A stretch of DNA of 40,172 nucleotides, taken from positions 1-40,172 of the forward strand of contig USNG01000012.1 in assembly GCA_900556025.1 (NCBI GenBank), written 5' to 3'. The notes below the pieces were generated by a model. The model worked only from the letters and a program-made list of their open reading frames with translations. It ran no database searches and had not been told where the DNA came from. Shown here in pieces: positions 18,128 through 25,999 of this stretch. Both the position numbers and the translations under genes were made by a program. The stretch is from an uncultured Mycoplasmatota bacterium. Its GTDB lineage: Bacteria; Bacillota_I; Bacilli_A; RF39; UBA660. Within the stretch, counting starts at the first letter, position 1, and each line of letters begins with the position of its first letter.

Positions 18128-18178
18128 GAAATCACCTGTTTGTGCACATATTGTAACATATTTAAAAATAAAATAAAA

Positions 18179-18196
18179 GACTATTAATTTATAGTC
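18179..18196 (-). terminator. Second terminator of the rpsP-khpA operon
   Basis: GACTAT-AAATTA-ATAGTC followed on the minus strand by TTTTATTTTATTTTT. It comes about 22 bp after a first hairpin, giving a tandem pair. Confidence 0.7.
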
Positions 18197-18217
18197 ATTT
18201 TTGTTAGTCAAAATAAA

Positions 18218-18235
18218 AGGACTATATAAGTCCTA
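18218..18235 (-). terminator. First terminator of the rpsP-khpA operon
   Basis: AGGACT-TATAT-AGTCCT (arms 18218-18223 and 18229-18234) followed on the minus strand by TTTATTTT. The stem overlaps the khpA stop codon. Confidence 0.7.
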
Positions 18236-18475
18236 GAATGAATCTATATTTACTTTAACTTTGTTATTTCCCTCATTATAGGCTTTTGCTTGTATTAAAG
18301 TTTTAATACTTGTAGCAATTTTACCTTTTTTACCAATTACACGACCCATATCTTCTTCAGAAACTACGATTTCAATAACTGTGTTATCTCCATCTTCAAA
18401 TTCTTCTACTTTTACTAGATCTGGTTCTTTAACTAGTTTTTTTACGATTAACTCAGAGAATTCTACTAAATTCAT
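18233..18475 (-). CDS. khpA: KH-domain RNA-binding protein KhpA
   Basis: 80-aa single KH-domain protein. The signature loop VIGKKGKIATSIKTLIQAKA contains the GxxG (GKKG) motif that grips single-stranded RNA. KhpA works with KhpB in Gram-positive bacteria and affects cell division and wall growth. Its location directly after rpsP, with a one-base overlap of stop and start, is a widely conserved pair. Length matches the family. Confidence 0.92.
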   Translation of the reverse strand: MNLVEFSELIVKKLVKEPDLVKVEEFEDGDNTVIEIVVSEEDMGRVIGKKGKIATSIKTLIQAKAYNEGNNKVKVNIDSF

Positions 18476-18744
18476 TACTTATTATTTTTAGAATTATGGA
18501 ATTCTTCCATAACACCTACTTCGCTTAAAATATTCTTAGCTGTATCTGTAGGTTGAGCTCCTTCCTTAAGCCATTTTAATGCAGATTCTTTGTTAATATT
18601 ATATTTTTCTGCTTCTAAAGGCATATAAGTTCCAATAGATTCAATTACATTACCATCTCTTTTAGCTCTTGAATCAGCTACTACTAAACGATAATAAGGT
18701 CTTTTTTTAGCACCCATTCTTTTAAGTCTAATTTTTACTGCCAT
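18475..18744 (-). CDS. rpsP: 30S ribosomal protein S16
   Basis: 89-aa ribosomal protein of the 30S body. The N-terminus [31 protein letters not shown] (described in parts: [14 protein letters not shown] then [11 protein letters not shown]) and IGTYMPL are nearly invariant in S16. AAAGGAGAAG lies before the ATG. It has its own strong promoter, whose -35 box is embedded in the terminator of the gene behind the operon. Confidence 0.97.
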   Translation of the reverse strand: MAVKIRLKRMGAKKRPYYRLVVADSRAKRDGNVIESIGTYMPLEAEKYNINKESALKWLKEGAQPTDTAKNILSEVGVMEEFHNSKNNK

Positions 18745-18773
18745 TTTAATCTTCTCCTTTCTTTGCTCTATAT

Positions 18774-18802
18774 AATATACACTAAATTAAAAAGTATGTC
18801 AA
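18774..18802 (-). promoter_or_regulatory. Promoter of rpsP-khpA, overlapping a terminator
   Basis: On the minus strand TTGACA (18797-18802), 17 bp, TATATT (18774-18779). The -35 box is part of the 3' arm of the hairpin that terminates the HAD-phosphatase gene. Confidence 0.8.
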
Positions 18803-18822
18803 CCATTTTTGGTTAACATACT
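18785..18822 (-). terminator. Terminator of the HAD-phosphatase gene
   Basis: On the minus strand AGTATGT-t-AACCA, loop AAAA, TGGTT-g-ACATACT, then TTTTTAATTT. The 12-bp stem with one mismatch begins at the stop codon (18821). Confidence 0.8.
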
Positions 18823-19393
18823 AAAATTTATATCCTTTAAAATATGTTGACATTTTATTGCCTTTTATTACATATGCACGAGCAGCTATATTTAAAAGTG
18901 GAACATCACTTTCATCATCTGAATAAGCCGATGCTACTTGAGCTGCTGGTAGTATTTCATATAGTCTTCTTACTTTTTCTTCACCTTTACAGTTTCTACC
19001 AAGAATTTTTCCTTCAGCATCAGTACGTGTTGCTATTACATTTTTTACACCTAATCTACTTGCAAATACTCCAATCCACAATTCATATGAAGCACTAATT
19101 ATAACATCATTTTCTGTTTTTCTAGCCATATACCATGGTTTAATCTTTTTCATATGAGAATCTACAAAATCATTAATAAATTTAGGATAGTTTTCTATTT
19201 GAAAAATAAATGAAAGCATTGTTTCTTTGACTCTTTCGAATTCCACTAAACCTCTTTTATAATTTCTATTTATTTTTTTTGTTTTTCTTAGTGTTTTAAA
19301 TACTAATCCTGGATATTTTTTAAAAGCATATTTAATTATATCTTTATTAGAATCTCCATCATAAATAGTATTGTCAAAATCATAAATATTCAT
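18821..19393 (-). CDS. HAD-superfamily phosphatase, subfamily IB
   Basis: Small cytosolic phosphatase of 190 aa. All four HAD motifs are visible: DFDNT at residues 5-9 with the nucleophile Asp, IISAS near residue 100, the Lys in GEEKVRRL near 143, and YSDDESDVPLL near 162. The alpha-helical cap between motifs I and II is that of the phosphoserine-phosphatase-like IB group. The natural substrate cannot be deduced. It is a separate unit between tagH and rpsP with GGTGATGAT as ribosome site. Confidence 0.85.
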   Translation of the reverse strand: MNIYDFDNTIYDGDSNKDIIKYAFKKYPGLVFKTLRKTKKINRNYKRGLVEFERVKETMLSFIFQIENYPKFINDFVDSHMKKIKPWYMARKTENDVIISASYELWIGVFASRLGVKNVIATRTDAEGKILGRNCKGEEKVRRLYEILPAAQVASAYSDDESDVPLLNIAARAYVIKGNKMSTYFKGYKF

Positions 19394-19425
19394 ATCATCA
19401 CCAATAATATTTTAACAAATTTTTT

Positions 19426-19458
19426 ATATTAAAAAAACTATTTTTTCAAATAGTTTTT
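19426..19458 (-). terminator. Terminator of the tagGH operon
   Basis: A perfect 11-bp stem (19433-19443 with 19448-19458) with a 4-nt loop follows the tagH stop; on the minus strand it continues into TTTT and AT-rich sequence. Confidence 0.7.
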
Positions 19459-20194
19459 AATCTTGTCTCATAAATGATTCATATTTTTCCATTATTTCTT
19501 CTGGTTTACCTTCATCTTTGATTAAACCATCATGTAACCAAATTACTTTATCACATAATTCAACTATTGTTTTAGTACTATGAGATACTATTACTACTGT
19601 TCTATCTGAATCGCTTATTAATTCTTTCATCTTGTTATAGCTTTTTTCTTTAAAGTGAATGTCTCCAACACTTAATACTTCATCTATCAACATTATATCT
19701 GTTTCTAAAATTGCTGTTATTGAGAAAGCTAATTTTGAATACATACCACTTGAATAACTACTTACTGGTTTATAAACAAAATCTCCTAGTTCTGAAAATT
19801 CAATTATTTCATCTACTTTCTCATCTATTTGTTCTTTTGAATAACCAAGAAGCATTCCACTTAAATAAATATTCTCATAACCAGTTAGTTTCTTTTGAAA
19901 GCCTACTCCAATTGATAATAATGAAATAGTATTTCCATGTAAATTAATACTTCCAGAGTCTGGACTAAATATTCCTGATATTGCTCTTAAAAGAGTTGAT
20001 TTTCCACTACCATTTTTTCCACAGATACCTAATATTTGACCTTTTGGTACTTCAAAAGACACTCCTTTTAAGGCTTTAAATATTTTTCCGCTTCCTCTTC
20101 CTTTTACTCCACTACGTTTAAGAGAGAACCTATTCATATCTCTATAATACACATGTAAATCTTTTACTGTTATTGCTATTTCTTCTTTTTTCAT
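19457..20194 (-). CDS. tagH: Teichoic acid export ABC transporter, ATP-binding subunit
   Basis: 245-aa ATPase that drives export of lipid-linked wall polymer together with TagG. Walker A GKNGSGKST is near residue 58, the signature SYSSGMYSKLAF is typical of the polysaccharide/teichoic acid export group, and Walker B is DIMLIDEVLSVGD. The long N-terminal stretch before Walker A (with YRDMNRFSLKRSG) also fits this group. It lacks the C-terminal extension found in B. subtilis TagH. Its start overlaps the tagG stop by 1 nt. Confidence 0.88.
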   Translation of the reverse strand: MKKEEIAITVKDLHVYYRDMNRFSLKRSGVKGRGSGKIFKALKGVSFEVPKGQILGICGKNGSGKSTLLRAISGIFSPDSGSINLHGNTISLLSIGVGFQKKLTGYENIYLSGMLLGYSKEQIDEKVDEIIEFSELGDFVYKPVSSYSSGMYSKLAFSITAILETDIMLIDEVLSVGDIHFKEKSYNKMKELISDSDRTVVIVSHSTKTIVELCDKVIWLHDGLIKDEGKPEEIMEKYESFMRQD

Positions 20195-20985
20195 TATCTC
20201 ATCACCTTTACATATGTATTTTCATATTTATAAATAGTGTTAATTCCAAGTACACTTAGTCCTACTCCTACAAAGAACCAAAGAAGTGTCCACATTCCTA
20301 CTGGATGTGTACTATAAATCATAACATTTCTTAAATTATATATAAAGTTTGCTACAGGATTTAAATCTAACAAAATAGTTCTATAAACAACATTGTGAAT
20401 TCTTGTGCTTAAATCAAAAAATACGCCTGTTAAATAGAATAGCATTCTCATTGCTATGTTAACTAAATTAACTAAATCTTCCGCAAAGACTCCAAAATGC
20501 ATAACTATTGTACATACTCCAAAAGTAAATATAATTACGGTAATAATTATTGGAATAAACCATAATATATTCCATGAAAGTGGTACATGATAGAATATCA
20601 TAAATATTCCTACTAATAAAAATGAAACTATCATTTTAAATAAATTTACTCCCATTTTTATTAATAATAATACGAATTTAGGCAAATATACTTTTGTAAC
20701 TGTGTCTCTGTTAGAAGCCACTAATTTTACACTAACCACCACACATTTATTAAAGAAATTCCATACTGACAATCCTATAAAAACAAATACTGGAAAATAA
20801 TCAAGATTTGACTTGAATACAACTGCTCCAATAAAATAATATATTAACATAAAAGCAAGTGGTTCTAATATCAACCATAATGAACCTAAATATGAATTTA
20901 TAACTTCATTTTTAATTTCTGCTCTTGTGGAATATATAATATAATTTTTATATTTTTTTAAATCTTTTATAAATCTTTTCATCAT
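20194..20985 (-). CDS. tagG: Teichoic acid export ABC transporter, permease subunit
   Basis: 263-aa ABC-2 type permease with about six helices, which moves undecaprenyl-linked polymer across the membrane. YLGSLWLILEPLAFMLIYYF near residue 30-50 is the hallmark of TagG/Wzm proteins, followed by VFIGLSVWNFFNKC. Two ATGs are adjacent (20985 and 20982) after GAGGAG; the second has the better spacing, a difference of one residue. It is the first gene of the tagGH pair with its own promoter. Confidence 0.88.
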   Translation of the reverse strand: MMKRFIKDLKKYKNYIIYSTRAEIKNEVINSYLGSLWLILEPLAFMLIYYFIGAVVFKSNLDYFPVFVFIGLSVWNFFNKCVVVSVKLVASNRDTVTKVYLPKFVLLLIKMGVNLFKMIVSFLLVGIFMIFYHVPLSWNILWFIPIIITVIIFTFGVCTIVMHFGVFAEDLVNLVNIAMRMLFYLTGVFFDLSTRIHNVVYRTILLDLNPVANFIYNLRNVMIYSTHPVGMWTLLWFFVGVGLSVLGINTIYKYENTYVKVMR

Positions 20986-21006
20986 TTTCTCCTCAAGTTC
21001 ATTATA

Positions 21007-21035
21007 ATTTTATCATAATACTACAATAATCTCAA
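21007..21035 (-). promoter_or_regulatory. Promoter of tagGH
   Basis: On the minus strand TTGAGA (21030-21035), 17 bp, TAAAAT (21007-21012), with TGA just before the -10. Export genes can therefore be expressed apart from the biosynthetic operon upstream. Confidence 0.75.
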
Positions 21036-21045
21036 TTGTTTTTAG

Positions 21046-21080
21046 TAAAACAAAAAGCATCATAATGTAGATGCTTTGTT
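21046..21080 (-). terminator. Terminator of the gpsA-to-deacetylase operon
   Basis: On the minus strand AAAGCATC-tacattat-GATGCTTT (21070-21077 with 21054-21061) is followed by TTGTTTT. It closes the long teichoic acid operon before the tagGH promoter. Confidence 0.75.
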
Positions 21081-21091
21081 TATGTTTCTTG

Positions 21092-22138
21092 CTATTTTGC
21101 ATAATCGAATATTTTTTTGAATTCTTCTAAGCTCATCCAACCATCAACTTTTAATCTTTGTATTTCATACTTACCATCAGTTCTTCTTGCATAATCATAG
21201 TTATGAAATAAAAATGCTAATTTTATTTTTGTGTTTGAAACTACATTTAACATATTTTTTGTGTATTTTCCATATGGATATGCTAAGTATTTGAAATTAT
21301 ATTTTTCACCATTTTCAAAATCTTCTTTAAGCTCTTCTTCTGTTTTTGTTTGAACTGCTTTTTGTCCATCTTTTGTATAATGTAAATTATATGTATGGCT
21401 TTCTACTTGTAATAAAGAATTTGTATTTCTTAATTCTTTTATTTTGTCCATTCCTAATTTCTTTTGAATCGGTTCTTCTAAGTTTTCTGTAACATCTGGT
21501 ATTAATGAGCCTATTGCAAACATTGTTGCTTTGAAATTATACCTTTTTAGTATTGGTAATAAATTATAGTATGCTTCACTATCTCCATCATCTATTGTAA
21601 TTACAAATGTTTTTTCAGGAAACTCGCAATCTTTATTATACCAACAATAGAATTCATCTAAATCTATTGTTTTCCAGCCATTATTATACAAGTATTTTAA
21701 TTCGTTATCTGTAACTTCTAAATCATTTACCCATTTATTATCTTTAAAATATTTTTCTTTAGATTCACTATCAACTATTCTATGAAAAGTTAATATTGGA
21801 ATTTTTGTTGCTGGGTTTTCTATTTTGACATTATTTAATGATTTATTTGGATTAATTATTTCATTACAGTTATTTATCTTTTTATTTTGTTCTTGTATTT
21901 TATTGCTTGCTATTGTTAATTCTTTTTCTAGGTGATTAATTTTGTTATTAATTTTGTTATTTTTTACTATTAAAATAGTTATCAAAATGCATGTAAATAG
22001 CAAAAGTATAGCTAATAATATTTCTTTATTTATATTATTTTTTATTTTTTGATTTTTGTTTTTTTGAGATAAAGTTTTATTGCTTGATTTGTTTCTATTA
22101 GGCTTAATATTAGTTTTCTTTTTACTTTTCTTATTCAT
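21092..22138 (-). CDS. Membrane-anchored polysaccharide deacetylase (NodB fold)
   Basis: 348-aa extracellular deacetylase, probably acting on peptidoglycan or another N-acetylated wall polymer. A very basic Lys/Asn-rich N-terminus (1-38) precedes one membrane helix (about 40-60) and a coiled-coil stalk. The NodB domain shows ILTFHRIV, the metal Asp in VITIDDGDSEAYY, the metal-binding SHTYNLH (H-x4-H type) and LAYPYGKYT. It is the last gene of the teichoic acid operon, so the substrate may be the GlcNAc of the linkage unit or peptidoglycan; the sequence does not decide this. Confidence 0.82.
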   Translation of the reverse strand: MNKKSKKKTNIKPNRNKSSNKTLSQKNKNQKIKNNINKEILLAILLLFTCILITILIVKNNKINNKINHLEKELTIASNKIQEQNKKINNCNEIINPNKSLNNVKIENPATKIPILTFHRIVDSESKEKYFKDNKWVNDLEVTDNELKYLYNNGWKTIDLDEFYCWYNKDCEFPEKTFVITIDDGDSEAYYNLLPILKRYNFKATMFAIGSLIPDVTENLEEPIQKKLGMDKIKELRNTNSLLQVESHTYNLHYTKDGQKAVQTKTEEELKEDFENGEKYNFKYLAYPYGKYTKNMLNVVSNTKIKLAFLFHNYDYARRTDGKYEIQRLKVDGWMSLEEFKKIFDYAK

Positions 22139-22187
22139 TTTAATACCTCTTTAAACCATTTTTTTAATTTTTATCTAACTTTAGTGA

Positions 22188-22610
22188 CTATTTTTCTTCT
22201 TTTTCCATTTCTTTAGCATATTCATCTACTTTTTTTCTGAATGCTGTAGATGACCAAATAAACGGCCTTTTAGTGAATCTAACATCACAATATTCTTTTA
22301 AATATTCGAACTTAGGATTTCCTTCCCAATCACTTCCCATTGTTAAAATATCAATATTATATTTTTTAATATCTTCTGGTTTTTGATCCCAATCTTTTTC
22401 TGGAATAACTTCATCAACATATTTAATTGCTTCCATAACAATTTTTCTTTCTTCATATGAAAGATATGATTGTTTATGTTTAATAGCATTGAATTCATCT
22501 GTTGATAAACCAACTATTAGATAATCTCCCATTTCTTTTGATTCTTTTAAGTGTTGAATATGACCTGGTGTTATTAAATCATATGTTCCATAAGTTAAAA
22601 CTCTTTTCAT
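22188..22610 (-). CDS. tagD: Glycerol-3-phosphate cytidylyltransferase
   Basis: 140-aa cytosolic enzyme making CDP-glycerol from CTP and glycerol-3-phosphate. The N-terminus VLTYGTYDLITPGHIQHLKESKEMG contains the HxGH nucleotide site (written here PGHIQHL) and the C-terminus has the family run RPFIWSSTAFRKKV, equivalent to the RTxGISTT segment but clearly altered. Its start overlaps the stop of the glycerophosphotransferase gene upstream by 4 nt. It supplies the donor for the three transferases next to it. Confidence 0.9.
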   Translation of the reverse strand: MKRVLTYGTYDLITPGHIQHLKESKEMGDYLIVGLSTDEFNAIKHKQSYLSYEERKIVMEAIKYVDEVIPEKDWDQKPEDIKKYNIDILTMGSDWEGNPKFEYLKEYCDVRFTKRPFIWSSTAFRKKVDEYAKEMEKEEK

Positions 22611-23863
22611 TTAAACATCTCCTTAAATATTACTTTTATTACTCTTTCACTAGCATTACCATCATCTAGATAATTATATTTTTCATTAAACTTTTCGTAT
22701 TTTTCTTTATTTTTCTTAAATTCTTTATCAATATTTTTTAGATTATTTTCTAACTCATCTTGAGTTTTAGCTATTGGACCAGGTAATTCATCTAAAGAAA
22801 TATAAAAATCTCTTAAATTACCTTTATAATCATCTATATCATACATATAGAAAAGCATTGGTCTTTTTAGATTAGCATAATCAAAGAATACACTTGAATA
22901 ATCTGTCATTATAATATCACTTACTAAATATAATTCATTTATTTCATCATATCTGGCTACGTTATAAATAAATCCTTTATATTTTGTTAAATCAATACTA
23001 TTTTCAATAAAATAATGTGGACTAAATAGAATAACATATTCTTTAGAAAATTTCTTTTTAAGACTATCAAAATCTATTCCTAATTTATATGTATATCCTA
23101 CTCCTGAAGTATGTTGGTTATCTCTAAAAGTTGGTAAATAAAATATAACTTTTTTATCTAATGGTAAACCTAATTTCTTTTTAATAGCATCTATATCTTT
23201 CTTAGTTTTATTAAATAAAAAATCATTTCTAGGATATCCTTCTTCAATAATAATATTTTCTTTTCCTAAAGCTTTTAAGTTAAATGCACTAGTAAATTTT
23301 TCTGTACAATATTTACTTGGAGAAATAAAGTAATCAAACTTTTTAGCGTCAATATCATTTCTTTTTCTAATTTCTTCTACTGAATTTAATGATGCTCCAT
23401 TAACAACAATATCATATCTTAATCTTTTTAATGGTGTTCCATGCCAACATTGAACATAAACTTGATCTTTCTTTTTAGTTATTCCTTCTTCAATAATTGA
23501 ATTAACTATCCAATATTTAGATATAGATATATATTTATAATATTCTTTACTTTTTGATTTTATTATCTTTAATCTTTTATCTTTTTTAACTTCATGTTTA
23601 CTAGGATCTATAAATGACCATACAAAGGTATAATCTTTAAATTCTTTCATAGTTAACATTTTTTCATATATTGCTTTTGGAGAACAAGTATAATTTCTAC
23701 CACCAAATGCTTCAAATAAAATAGTTTTATCATCCATTTTATATTTAGTTTTGTAATAAGAATATTTCAATTTATTTTTAAGATTTAAAGTATTTCTAAA
23801 AAATATTCTTAATGTTTTATTTTTCTTTGCTAAATTGACTAAAAATATTCTTATTTTTTTCAT
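22607..23863 (-). CDS. CDP-glycerol glycerophosphotransferase, TagB/TagF type
   Basis: 418-aa peripheral membrane enzyme that moves glycerol-phosphate from CDP-glycerol to a growing wall teichoic acid. The basic N-terminus suits membrane association. Conserved motifs are QCWHGTPLKRLRYD near residue 140, FYLPTFRDN near 235, and IIMTDYSSVFFDYANLKRPMLFY near 320-342, covering the two histidine/acidic regions of the active site. It overlaps both neighbours by 4 nt. Whether it primes (TagB) or polymerises (TagF) cannot be told from sequence alone. Confidence 0.85.
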   Translation of the reverse strand: MKKIRIFLVNLAKKNKTLRIFFRNTLNLKNKLKYSYYKTKYKMDDKTILFEAFGGRNYTCSPKAIYEKMLTMKEFKDYTFVWSFIDPSKHEVKKDKRLKIIKSKSKEYYKYISISKYWIVNSIIEEGITKKKDQVYVQCWHGTPLKRLRYDIVVNGASLNSVEEIRKRNDIDAKKFDYFISPSKYCTEKFTSAFNLKALGKENIIIEEGYPRNDFLFNKTKKDIDAIKKKLGLPLDKKVIFYLPTFRDNQHTSGVGYTYKLGIDFDSLKKKFSKEYVILFSPHYFIENSIDLTKYKGFIYNVARYDEINELYLVSDIIMTDYSSVFFDYANLKRPMLFYMYDIDDYKGNLRDFYISLDELPGPIAKTQDELENNLKNIDKEFKKNKEKYEKFNEKYNYLDDGNASERVIKVIFKEMFK

Positions 23864-25032
23864 AAGTTCTCCTCTATTAATTGAATTAATTCTTTAGTAC
23901 TTCCACCATTCAAGTTTGTAATAAATTTCTTTCTAAATTTTTGATATCCTTTTTCATTATAACTATTATTATCTAATATTTCAATTAAATCAGTTATGTC
24001 TTTAGATGTACAGTTAGGTAATTCTTTAAACAAATCTATATTAATACCATTTTCTTTTTTATATTGTTCATAATCATAAACATAAAACATTAATTTCTTG
24101 TTTAATACACATGCATCCATCGCTAATGCTGAATAATCTGTTATTACATAATCTACAATTTTTAAAATATCAAATGTTGAAAATTTATTTCTATCTACAC
24201 ATATAACATCTTTATTAACTTTTATTTCATTTTTAGGATGGAAAGTTAATATCAAATTATATTTTTTAGTATCAAATTTATCTATTACTTCTTGTGTATT
24301 ATCTCTTCCATCACTTCTAAATGTTGGTGAGTATAATATATTTAGTTTTTTCTTCATTTGGGGATATTCTTTATATATTTTTTTCTCTGTAGATAAATCT
24401 TTTTGTAATAAATAATCTATTGTAGGTGTACCTATTTCTTTTACTTTATTAACATCTACATTAAATGCTTCTGCAAAATATTTATTCATTGCTTTTGAAC
24501 CACTTATTACATAATCATAATTTTTATGCATACATAACATTTTTGCAATACTTGGATTCATTCCATCTGGATAACCAATTGTTTGATAACCAAATTTCTT
24601 TATAGCTGCTAATGCGTGCCATAATTGAATTATTTTAGTATTCTTTTTGTGATTTAGTAAACTCGCCACTATATTATATCCATCTACTATTATTACTTTA
24701 GATGTTGAAGCATAAACCATTTGTTTATATAAATTGAAATAATAATTTATTGATGAAATTAATTCGTTATTTGACTTTCTATTTTTCTTTTCATTTCTTA
24801 CTACTGAATTAACTCCAGATGATACTTTTTTACATATTACTTTAACTTCTATATTATCTTTCTTGAGTTCATCTATTAACATTTGATAGTTTAGTGGTAT
24901 TTCATCAAATTGCCTACTTAGAAAGAAAACTTGTTTCTTTTGTTTAGTAAATAATTTAATAAAGAAATAAACAATTCTTAAATGCCACTTAAATATAAAT
25001 AATAGTATTAATAATAAATACTTTTTCATCAA
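23860..25032 (-). CDS. CDP-glycerol glycerophosphotransferase family protein, divergent
   Basis: 390-aa member of the same family as its neighbour. It begins with a hydrophobic segment (residues 3-25). The motif that is normally WHG reads QLWHALAAIKKFGYQ, and the second region reads YVITDYSALAMDACVLNKKLMFYVY. The catalytic His is kept but the following Gly is Ala, so it may use a different acceptor or CDP-polyol. ILYSPTFRSDGRDN matches the family. It overlaps the next gene by 4 nt and is preceded by CCTAGGAGG. Confidence 0.78.
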   Translation of the reverse strand: MMKKYLLLILLFIFKWHLRIVYFFIKLFTKQKKQVFFLSRQFDEIPLNYQMLIDELKKDNIEVKVICKKVSSGVNSVVRNEKKNRKSNNELISSINYYFNLYKQMVYASTSKVIIVDGYNIVASLLNHKKNTKIIQLWHALAAIKKFGYQTIGYPDGMNPSIAKMLCMHKNYDYVISGSKAMNKYFAEAFNVDVNKVKEIGTPTIDYLLQKDLSTEKKIYKEYPQMKKKLNILYSPTFRSDGRDNTQEVIDKFDTKKYNLILTFHPKNEIKVNKDVICVDRNKFSTFDILKIVDYVITDYSALAMDACVLNKKLMFYVYDYEQYKKENGINIDLFKELPNCTSKDITDLIEILDNNSYNEKGYQKFRKKFITNLNGGSTKELIQLIEENL

Positions 25033-25038
25033 AACCTC

Positions 25039-25992
25039 CTAGAGATTGTTTTTAATCACTAATAATTTTACTAGTAATTTGTTCTTTTTGATAAAGCCTT
25101 TTATTCCTTTATAGTAAACACTTTTTTTATAATTTGGATAGTTAACTCTTAAATATTCAAATGATTTATCAACATATTCTAATAACGATTTTTTATCAGC
25201 TGTCTTACTTGTAAATCTCAAAGATATATGTTTTATTGATATATATTCAAGTTGCTTTTCTAAGTCATATGAATATTTGCTTTCTGCGAATTCTTTTAGT
25301 CTATCTAATGCAATAAAAACATCAAACATTTTATTAGTAAATTTATTTGTTAAAGAATGTTCATTTGTGCAATTATAATTATATAATGCTTCGTCTACAT
25401 ATGATATTTTATTAGCAAGTAAGAATAGTTTATAACAAAATAATAAATCTTCAAATATTCTTAAGTCTTCATCAAATGTTATTTTATTTTTTTCTATTAA
25501 TTCTTTTTTGAATAATTTTAAAGGAATATATGGTGTAGAATTCAATAATATGTTTTTTGAATTTATTACAGAATTTTCGAAAACTGTTTTATTTTGTGGA
25601 AAAATAGATTTGATATGATCAGAAAATACTTTGTTATATGCACAGAATACTATGTCACTATTTGCTTCTATCATTTTGTTATATAATTTTTCATACATTT
25701 CTATGTTAATAGAGTCATCACTATCTATAAATGCAATATATTTTCCACTGCAAAGAGATAATCCTATGTTTCTTGCATGAGCTACTCCTGAATTATTTAT
25801 TTTTTTATATATAACATTTTTTCTATTTAAATAATTTTTAATGATTTTTTCGCTCTTATCTGTTGAACCATCGTTTATTATAATTAGTTCAATATTATCG
25901 TATGTTTGATTTAATACTGATTCTATACTTTGCTTCAAATATTTTTCCGTATTATAAACGGGCATAATAACTGATATTTTATCTTTTTTCAT
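25039..25992 (-). CDS. Family 2 glycosyltransferase
   Basis: 317-aa GT-A fold sugar transferase. The N-terminus KISVIMPVYNTEKYLKQSIES is the usual GT2 start; IINDGSTDKS and AHARNIGL follow, and the metal-binding DxD appears as FIDSDDS near residue 92. There are no clear membrane helices. Within the teichoic acid operon it could add a side sugar or make the second linkage sugar in place of TagA, which is absent. The exact donor is not readable. Confidence 0.82.
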   Translation of the reverse strand: MKKDKISVIMPVYNTEKYLKQSIESVLNQTYDNIELIIINDGSTDKSEKIIKNYLNRKNVIYKKINNSGVAHARNIGLSLCSGKYIAFIDSDDSINIEMYEKLYNKMIEANSDIVFCAYNKVFSDHIKSIFPQNKTVFENSVINSKNILLNSTPYIPLKLFKKELIEKNKITFDEDLRIFEDLLFCYKLFLLANKISYVDEALYNYNCTNEHSLTNKFTNKMFDVFIALDRLKEFAESKYSYDLEKQLEYISIKHISLRFTSKTADKKSLLEYVDKSFEYLRVNYPNYKKSVYYKGIKGFIKKNKLLVKLLVIKNNL

Positions 25993-25999
25993 ATTGCAT

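Noticed and set aside
18128..18211. N-terminal extension of the 121-aa hypothetical protein
   Set aside because: It would be translated through the rpsP-operon terminator stem and its T tract, and a good ribosome site precedes the later ATG at 18127.
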